From CAYJBH01 sp964369445 (GTDB taxonomy: Bacteria; Bacillota; Clostridia; Oscillospirales; Ruminococcaceae), in assembly GCA_964369445.1 (NCBI GenBank), contig CAYJFU010000027.1, forward strand, positions 1 to 27,939: 27,939 bases of DNA, written 5' to 3'. The notes beneath the pieces are model-generated. The model was not told the origin of the DNA and searched no databases. It saw only the letters and a program-made list of their open reading frames with translations. The translations under genes and the position numbers were made by a program. Positions 22,857-27,939 of the stretch are shown here, one piece after another; the first letter of the stretch is position 1, and every line of letters starts with the position of its first letter.

Positions 22857-24092
22857 ATGACGTCAAGAGAGCGCATACGCGCAGTTATAAACGGACAGGT
22901 GCCGGACAGAGTACCTGTTGATATCGGTGGCTCCACGCTCACCGGAATAAACGTAGAGGAATACATGGAACTTGCCGCGGCACTGCACATCGATGCGCAG
23001 ATGCCAAAGGTGGTGGACACCTATCAAATGCTTGCAAGGGTCGGCGAGGACATGCGCCACTGGTTTGGCAGTGACGTTGTCGGCGTGGAAAACCCCTCAA
23101 TAGCATGGGGATACAAGAACACAAATTGGAAACCGTGGACGACACCAAACGGTGCGAACGTGCTTGTACCGGGGCAGTTTAATGCAAAGCAGGACGAAAG
23201 CGGCATGTATCTGCTATACGATGCAAACGGTAAACTTGCGGGACAAATGCCGGATAAGGGTTACTATTTTGACAAGATATTTCCCGATATAAATATAGGA
23301 GTGATGGATGACATTGAGTTTACCGATCCTGACGACTTTAAAAAGAGCATACCTATTTACACCGACAAGGAGTTGCGGTTAATCGAAGCGCGCGCAAAAC
23401 ACCTGTATAATTACACCGACTATTCGGTACACGGAGAGTTTTTAAAGGGCAACCTTGGCACAAGCGGTGTATTTGCCGGACATCCGCTGGAACAGTGGCT
23501 GTGCGTTACGATAATGGAGCCGGAGTACGCAGCGGAGATGGTGGAAGTTTACGCTGATACCACCATTGAAAACTTTAAGCTGTACAGGCAGGCCGTAGGA
23601 GACACCATTGACACGATTTTTGTGTCCTCCACCGATTACGGTACGCAAAACAGTGAGCTTTACACCCCCGATGTGTTCAAGGAAATATATCTGCCGCAGT
23701 ACAAACGAATAAACGGATATATTCACGACAACAGCAACTATAAAATTATATTTCACTGTTGCGGTTCTATACGCAACATACTTCCCTACTTTGTTGAGGC
23801 GGGTGTCGATATATTAAACCCGGTGCAGACCTCGGCGACGGGTATGGACCCACAGGTATTAAAGGATCTGTACGGCGACAAACTGGTTTTCTGGGGCGGT
23901 GGCGTTGACACACAGGGTGTTTACCCAAACGGCACCCCACAAGAGGTAAAAGCGCAGGTGAAAGAGCGCATAGAGGTGCTCGGAAAAAACGGCGGTTTTG
24001 TTTTCACCCCTGTTCACAACACTCAGTATGGCGTACCGGTGGAAAATATTATTGCGATGATGGAAGCGGTTAGGGAGTTTGGCAAGTATTAG
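22857..24092 (+). CDS. Uroporphyrinogen decarboxylase-superfamily protein (COG0407), function unknown
   Basis: A TIM-barrel protein of the UroD/methylcobamide methyltransferase superfamily. The ATG at 22857 follows GGGGGAA; 411 residues. The N-terminus MTSRERIRAVINGQVPDRVPVD is the standard opening of this group. The C-terminal half holds IIFHCCGSIRNILPYFVEAG with an HxCG motif (His300, Cys302), the position of zinc ligands in the methyltransferase branch, and then NPVQTSATGMDP. A later GGGVDTQ stretch lacks the third cysteine of classic MtaA-type enzymes. It is therefore not a haem enzyme by context and not a clear methyltransferase. Members of this branch often sit beside sugar genes in gut anaerobes; their reaction is not known to me. 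It is probably the last gene of the phosphorylase operon. Confidence 0.85.
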   Translation: MTSRERIRAVINGQVPDRVPVDIGGSTLTGINVEEYMELAAALHIDAQMPKVVDTYQMLARVGEDMRHWFGSDVVGVENPSIAWGYKNTNWKPWTTPNGANVLVPGQFNAKQDESGMYLLYDANGKLAGQMPDKGYYFDKIFPDINIGVMDDIEFTDPDDFKKSIPIYTDKELRLIEARAKHLYNYTDYSVHGEFLKGNLGTSGVFAGHPLEQWLCVTIMEPEYAAEMVEVYADTTIENFKLYRQAVGDTIDTIFVSSTDYGTQNSELYTPDVFKEIYLPQYKRINGYIHDNSNYKIIFHCCGSIRNILPYFVEAGVDILNPVQTSATGMDPQVLKDLYGDKLVFWGGGVDTQGVYPNGTPQEVKAQVKERIEVLGKNGGFVFTPVHNTQYGVPVENIIAMMEAVREFGKY

Positions 24093-24257
24093 AGTGTGTC
24101 AACACACCCTAGATTAGGCGACAAACAAAAAAGGAAATAGGCTCCACCTATGATATAAAGTTAATAGTCAAAAAGGATGACTGTTTCCATTAATAGTAGA
24201 CATCAGAAGCACAGTTCCGTCAACGGGTAGTAAAATATCAATATAAATACGGAGTGA

Positions 24258-24472
24258 CAAAAGCCGCCACATCAACCCAAACATGTTTTCCGGTCGTCTT
24301 TTGCATCCTCGACATCTTTATACCAAAGCTCTGTTAGTCCAAGTTTTGGGTTTCTGCAACGAAGATTTTGTATCAGTTCTATTTCCTGTGCTGTATGCGC
24401 ATCAAGGTGATTATGTGGTCTACGAATTTGACACGCTAAACATTCTAACGTCCCTCCTATCGCTTTTTCCAT
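24258..24472 (-). pseudogene. Remnant of an IS-type (IS481/IS3-like) DDE transposase
   Basis: On the minus strand the frame from 24472 reads LECLACQIRRPHNHLDAHTA, then EIELIQNLRCRNPKLGLTEL, then WYK. This matches the helix-turn-helix part of IS481/IS3-type transposases, where RRxxP(K/N)LGLxxLW is conserved. It then breaks off. Just downstream, in another frame, the sequence reads KHVWVDVAAFV, resembling the segment that begins the catalytic core (VQVDVK). About 60 residues between them, and the whole catalytic domain, are missing. No terminal inverted repeats were found. It is a dead fragment left in the gap between the UroD-like and DUF1566 genes. Confidence 0.65.
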
Positions 24473-24745
24473 AAAAGATATAACTGCGTGGTTTATTATA
24501 GGACGCTACTGTGGGTTTTATGTTTATTATGTTTTATGAATGGCACCTTTTCTATACTTGATGTTTTATGAAAAAAGGGCATATTCTTTAATCTACATTA
24601 AATCGTGATACTCTTTCAAAGCGGATATGTACTTGTTCTTCTTAGTTTTATTATGTTAATTATGTTTTGTTAGCTTTAATAAGATAGGTCAAATACACAG
24701 CTGGCACAATACACCTATATGATAGCACTGAAAAAGGGCATAAAA
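24473..24745. other. AT-rich intergenic stretch without a supported gene
   Basis: Contains loosely repeated strings (TTATGTTTTATGAA-like, and AAAAAGGGCAT twice near 24573 and 24732) but no protein-like frame. It precedes the two hairpins at 24746-24817, so it could be the body of an untranslated transcript. Confidence 0.4.
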
Positions 24746-24817
24746 ACGAGCCTTTTTTCTTAAAAAAAGCCCGTAACACCGATGTCCTCGGCATTTTAAG
24801 CCGAGGACATCTTTTTT
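24746..24817 (+). terminator. Two consecutive hairpins, the second a strong intrinsic terminator
   Basis: The first hairpin is imperfect (ACGAGCCTTTTTT at 24746-24758 with AAAAAAGCCCGT ending at 24774). The second is perfect: GATGTCCTCGGC (24781-24792), loop ATTTTAA, GCCGAGGACATC (24800-24811), then TTTTTT. The nearest + strand stop codon is about 690 bases upstream (UroD-like gene), so an unseen short RNA may end here. Confidence 0.8.
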
Positions 24818-24959
24818 GGTGGTATTGATGCACACTTTGTCCAAAATAGCTGTACGCTTAAATTTATTTGTACTAAGAATTTTAAGTATATTTAAGGGTT
24901 ACTGATTATAATAAACATGAAAAGTCATTATTTACTATATTTGCTTTGGAGGGCATTTT

Positions 24960-26243
24960 ATGAAAAAAAATATTTCTGTACTGATTGCAACGACTTTACT
25001 TTTATCTGCTTGTACTTCTAATGTAGCTGTAAGCGATGCAGCGTCTACTTCTATAAGCGAAGAAAGCGACATACAATTAGAATCGCAAATTGAAACCGCA
25101 TCAGACACCACAAACTATAGTAGCCCTATTGTTACGACAGGTCAAACATCAACATATGATATTGATGGTAATATAGTTGATACATCTATAGAACTTTACG
25201 GACAAGACGGCGATTATCAAAGTATAGACTTTTCATTTACAGTTAATGATGATGGCACGACATATGATGAAAACACCGGACTGACATGGGTGACACTTCC
25301 GGTTGATGGAAAAATGACTTGGGATGAAGCAGTAGAATATTGTGAAAATCTCACCTTAGGTGGATATGATGACTGGCGATTACCCACTGCTGAGGAGTTA
25401 TTTTCTATAAGTGATTTTGAAACGGGATGGCCATATCTCGACACTGAAAGTTTCGGATTTGATACGTCCGAACCTGCGTCTGGTGGTTCTCCACAGGGTG
25501 GCGGTCCTCAAGGCAGTGCTCCTGAGGATAGTGCAAGTGAAACTTCAGATACAGCAGCTTCACAATTTAATATAGAAACTCCACCAAGCACAACTGCTGA
25601 TGGAGGCATTTCAAAAGAAGAAGGACAATATTGGTGTGCTGATTATAATATGGTAGAAGGAGATGAGCGCCTTGGTAATATTTCTTTTGGTGTAAATCAT
25701 TTAACAGGGCATATCAAAGCATATCCTTCTAATTCACAACAAATGGGTAAATATGTTCGTGCCGTTCGTGGTGATGTTTATGGTGCAGAGGACTACACAA
25801 ACAACGAAGACGGTACAATAACAGATAATGCTTCAGGACTAATGTGGTTAGAAGTTGACTTAGGTGTTGCTGTGGATTGGGAAGAAGCATTGTCACTTGC
25901 TGAAAATTCAACTTTTGCTGGTTATGATGATTGGAGATTGCCAGACGTTAAAGAACTTCAAAGTATAGTAAGTTATGATGGTTCGTATCCAGCTATCAAT
26001 CAAGAATATTTCAGTTGCACAGAACTCTCGGAAAATGAAAATTACTACTATTGGACAAGTACATCAGCATATTTTAGTGATGTGGCACCTGAGTATGATT
26101 CAGCATGGTATGTTGCTTTTGGCTATACTTCTCACGGTGCAGGTGCTGTTAGATTTTCTCCAAAATACGAGGGTAGTGATGCCATTTCAGAAGGTGAGGA
26201 TAATATATTAAATTCAGTAAGACTTGTTAGAAATATCGATTAA
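24960..26243 (+). CDS. Lipoprotein with two DUF1566 (Lcl C-terminal) domains
   Basis: Probably a surface-anchored protein of unknown function. The ATG at 24960 follows TGGAGGG; 427 residues. The signal peptide ends at lipobox LSAC (Cys18), followed by a Ser/Thr/Glu-rich spacer. The first DUF1566 domain (about 90-275) has DGTTYDENTGLTWV, WDEAVEYCENL and GYDDWRLP (135-142). It is split by a low-complexity Gly/Ser/Pro/Gln insert at about 172-205. The second domain (about 278-427) repeats DGTITDNASGLMWLE, GYDDWRLP (321-328) and an aromatic YYYWTSTSAY strand. This family is found in the C-terminal domain of Legionella Lcl and many bacterial surface proteins. The gene is AT-richer in third positions than the sugar genes, and a transposase remnant lies upstream, so recent acquisition is possible. 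Confidence 0.85.
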   Translation: MKKNISVLIATTLLLSACTSNVAVSDAASTSISEESDIQLESQIETASDTTNYSSPIVTTGQTSTYDIDGNIVDTSIELYGQDGDYQSIDFSFTVNDDGTTYDENTGLTWVTLPVDGKMTWDEAVEYCENLTLGGYDDWRLPTAEELFSISDFETGWPYLDTESFGFDTSEPASGGSPQGGGPQGSAPEDSASETSDTAASQFNIETPPSTTADGGISKEEGQYWCADYNMVEGDERLGNISFGVNHLTGHIKAYPSNSQQMGKYVRAVRGDVYGAEDYTNNEDGTITDNASGLMWLEVDLGVAVDWEEALSLAENSTFAGYDDWRLPDVKELQSIVSYDGSYPAINQEYFSCTELSENENYYYWTSTSAYFSDVAPEYDSAWYVAFGYTSHGAGAVRFSPKYEGSDAISEGEDNILNSVRLVRNID

Positions 26244-26378
26244 TATATTGTTTATTATAAAACGCAAACTTCACATATTAAAAATAGCAGAAAAAAACAG
26301 TCCGGTGTAACTATTTTCTTTTGCGACCGCATCTCCCCCAAGAAATGAAGCTTTGAAATAGCAAAATTGATTGGGTTA

Positions 26379-26419
26379 AATAAAACAAAAAGAACGATTC
26401 AAACGAATCGTTCTTTTTG
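26379..26419 (-). terminator. Intrinsic terminator of the tRNA-Ser gene
   Basis: CAAAAAGAACGATTC (26386-26400) and GAATCGTTCTTTTTG (26405-26419) form a perfect 15-bp stem. Read on the minus strand, the stem is followed by TTTTA, three bases after the tRNA CCA end. Confidence 0.85.
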
Positions 26420-26421
26420 TT

Positions 26422-26509
26422 TGGCGGAGGAGGAGGGATTCGAACCCCCGTGCCTTTTGGGCAAACGGTTTTCAAGACCGCCTCGTTATGACCACTTCGA
26501 TACTCCTCC
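26422..26509 (-). tRNA. tRNA-Ser(UGA)
   Basis: The minus strand folds as a class II tRNA. Acceptor GGAGGAG pairs with CTCCTCC, followed by G and an encoded CCA. The anticodon loop CTTGAAA has anticodon TGA, with a GCGGT/ACCGT stem. There is a long variable arm (TTGCCCAAAAGGCA) and a T arm GGGGGTTCGAATCCCTC. The long variable arm and UGA anticodon identify serine, reading UCA codons. Confidence 0.95.
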
Positions 26510-26519
26510 AACAAACATC

Positions 26520-26548
26520 ATTATACTATAAAAGTCACCGGTTTTCAA
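26520..26548 (-). promoter_or_regulatory. Promoter of the tRNA-Ser gene
   Basis: On the minus strand, TTGAAA (26548 to 26543), 17 bases, then TATAAT (26525 to 26520), directly before the tRNA 5' end at 26509. Near-consensus, as usual for stable RNA genes. Confidence 0.8.
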
Positions 26549-26868
26549 CACCTAAAATAAAAAACTTTAAAAAACAAAAAAATTGCGTGCTGAAGCGGGT
26601 TGAAGCAGCCTTTAACCTACTTTTAATAGTTTTGATAAAAATAGAGAGTCAACTCGTGTAAAACCCGACCTAAAAACCACTGTCTAATCGCCTAGCCTTT
26701 TGTTCGTCCGGCGCCTCTTTTTGCACGCTCTTTAAATAGTGCCGCTGTAAGTTGAAAAAAGCAGTCAATTATATTATCTTTGTGTTACCTAAAAACTGAG
26801 GAATAACGCAAATCTGCTGTGCTTGAAGTCGGTGCAAGCCGATACCAAAAGACTAACCGCGATTATCT

Positions 26869-26946
26869 TTGTGGAATGTGAATTTTTATGACGTTGCAGG
26901 GCTGAAAAATCGCCAAAATCGGCCGACTGAACACTTGTGTCGAGAC
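26869..26946 (-). repeat. Palindromic element family, copy D (left half)
   Basis: Read on the minus strand: GTCTCGACACAAGTGTTCAG, TCGGCCGATTTTGGCGATT, then the core TTCACATTCCACAA (plus-strand 26869-26882). It begins 8 bases after the stop codon of the binding-protein gene at 26954. The right half is not recognisable. The rest of the gap (26549-26868) holds no gene. The string ACAAAGATAAT follows the core and recurs about 85 bases further on. Confidence 0.55.
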
Positions 26947-26953
26947 TATTTAA

Positions 26954-27939
26954 TTAATTATATCCCTCAAACTCAAACTCCATAAACATCCTTACCGCCT
27001 CGTCCACGATAGCTTGCTTTTCGTCGGCAAGGAAGTCATACATGTCCTGAGCCGATTGTGGCTCGCCGGGGTAGTCGTTGATGTAGTCGTGATAGTTCTT
27101 TTCCGCAAAAATGCTTAGCTCCATCTGGAACGCATCGTAGAATTGATCTGTCAGCTCGTAAGGAATATAGCTGCCATTCCACAGCGGATTGTCAAAATAC
27201 GGCTCCAATGCGGCAAGCTCCGGGTTGTACTGCAACTTTTGCACCATCGCCGCCTTGTGCATCGGCAGTGACCTGCCGTGCTGTACCGATATTATCGTCT
27301 GCCCTTTTTCGCTCAGCATAAAGTGTAAAAACTGCATGGCGACAAGCTGTTTGTTCTCGTTTGAATTTGCGTTGACACTAAATCCTAAATCCTCATAGCC
27401 GTAGGTGTAGACGACATCCTCGTCCACCGATATAACCGGTATGATAATAGGCTCTGTCGCGGTGTTTGTACCTTCCTGTAAATACACTTGGTTGTATTGG
27501 CTTGTACCTGCAACTGCATAGTCGTAGTAAGCAGATTGTGCGCCGCTATCATCAAAATAGTGCTCATATTCCATTGCCATTTCGTTTTGCACATAACCTT
27601 CAAAATAGTCACGAACATGCGACTCCCACGGCTCGGGCATAAACATTTCGGTGCCATCTTGATAGTCTATCAAGTCCGGCAGGTATAACGATGCGACATC
27701 AAAGAAAGTGTCGATATTTCGATAAGCAAACTGCTCGTCAAACCTGGCAAAACTCTCTAAAGAGTCTATCGTTTCCGGCAGATAAAAGTCCGGCTCGTTC
27801 AGCGGTGGTCTCAACGTGATGTACTCCACGTTAAACGTAACCTCCACGCGGTTGATGTGCTCCCCCTCCTCTGCCCAGTACTTGTAATCGTTAAAGGTGT
27901 GGTAGTAATCGTCGGCGTTCAGGCCGTTTATGAGCATTG
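26954..27939 (-). CDS. Extracellular solute-binding protein, C-terminal part (runs off the window)
   Basis: The last 327 residues of a probable family-1 ABC binding protein; the frame is open to the right edge and the N-terminus with its signal peptide lies outside. The first Met (27937) is probably internal. Family-like features: a stretch NSNENKQLVAMQFLHFMLS followed by EKGQTIISVQHGRSLPMHKAAM, the usual hinge and end-of-protein pattern of COG1653 proteins, and an acidic, aromatic-rich composition with a predicted helical C-terminus. Homology is weaker than for the two binding proteins earlier in the window. No permease genes are visible beside it; repeat copy D and the tRNA gene follow. Confidence 0.7.
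   Translation of the reverse strand, partial: MLINGLNADDYYHTFNDYKYWAEEGEHINRVEVTFNVEYITLRPPLNEPDFYLPETIDSLESFARFDEQFAYRNIDTFFDVASLYLPDLIDYQDGTEMFMPEPWESHVRDYFEGYVQNEMAMEYEHYFDDSGAQSAYYDYAVAGTSQYNQVYLQEGTNTATEPIIIPVISVDEDVVYTYGYEDLGFSVNANSNENKQLVAMQFLHFMLSEKGQTIISVQHGRSLPMHKAAMVQKLQYNPELAALEPYFDNPLWNGSYIPYELTDQFYDAFQMELSIFAEKNYHDYINDYPGEPQSAQDMYDFLADEKQAIVDEAVRMFMEFEFEGYN

Noticed and set aside
24283..24474. Plus-strand 63-residue frame
   Set aside because: Antisense to the transposase-like remnant, whose minus-strand translation matches a known family.
1..27939. CRISPR array, prophage, toxin-antitoxin pair or riboswitch
   Set aside because: No regularly spaced direct repeats, no phage structural or integrase genes, no small paired toxin-antitoxin frames and no recognised riboswitch motif were seen.

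Overview
The window looks like a piece of a draft or metagenome-assembled genome of an anaerobic Bacillota (class Clostridia), probably a host-associated or gut-type lineage. This is inferred from YesM/YesN-type two-component genes, carbohydrate (CUT1) ABC importers without their own ATPase, AGGAGG-like ribosome binding sites, TTGACA/TATAAT-type promoters and a COG0407-type UroD homologue beside sugar genes. A 10-N gap near the left edge shows that the assembly is scaffolded. No species can be named from the sequence alone.

Left edge (1-1250): the C-terminal tail of an RND-type exporter, then two nearly identical Arg-rich one-helix peptides on either side of the N gap, then AT-rich DNA with no convincing gene. 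Region 1 (1084-10984) is an amino-sugar catabolic cluster, all on the + strand: promoter, lipoprotein solute-binding protein, an SBP/permease stem-loop, two CUT1 permeases, an N-acetylglucosamine-6-phosphate deacetylase (NagA), a YdjC/ChbG-type carbohydrate deacetylase, a glucosamine-6-phosphate deaminase-like protein (NagB family), a Gfo/Idh/MocA oxidoreductase, a Cys-type sulfatase without a signal peptide, and a terminator. The gene set suggests import of a (sulfated) acetylated amino sugar or short oligosaccharide, desulfation and deacetylation in the cytoplasm, and entry to glycolysis as fructose-6-phosphate. A sugar kinase, the ABC ATPase and a sulfatase-maturing enzyme are not in the window.

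Region 2 (11200-14141) holds a decayed MATE exporter fused to debris of an extracellular domain, then an intact methyl-accepting chemotaxis protein with its own promoter and terminator. Region 3 (14403-24092) holds a minus-strand YesM-like sensor kinase and overlapping YesN-like AraC response regulator. Divergent from them is a second sugar operon: solute-binding lipoprotein, two permeases, a GH13_18 phosphorylase most like E. coli YcjM (glucosylglycerate phosphorylase), and a UroD-superfamily protein. The two-component pair is the natural candidate regulator of this operon.

Right part (24100-27939): a broken IS transposase remnant, two hairpins including a strong terminator, an AT-richer lipoprotein with two DUF1566/Lcl-C domains, tRNA-Ser(UGA) with promoter and terminator on the minus strand, and the 3' part of a third extracellular solute-binding protein.

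Beyond the genes, the main unexplained structure is a family of about 150-bp imperfect palindromic intergenic elements (copies near 3596, 7940, 17121 and 26869). They share a TTCACATTCCACAA core and, where complete, terminal inverted repeats. One copy supplies the ribosome-binding region of the sensor kinase.
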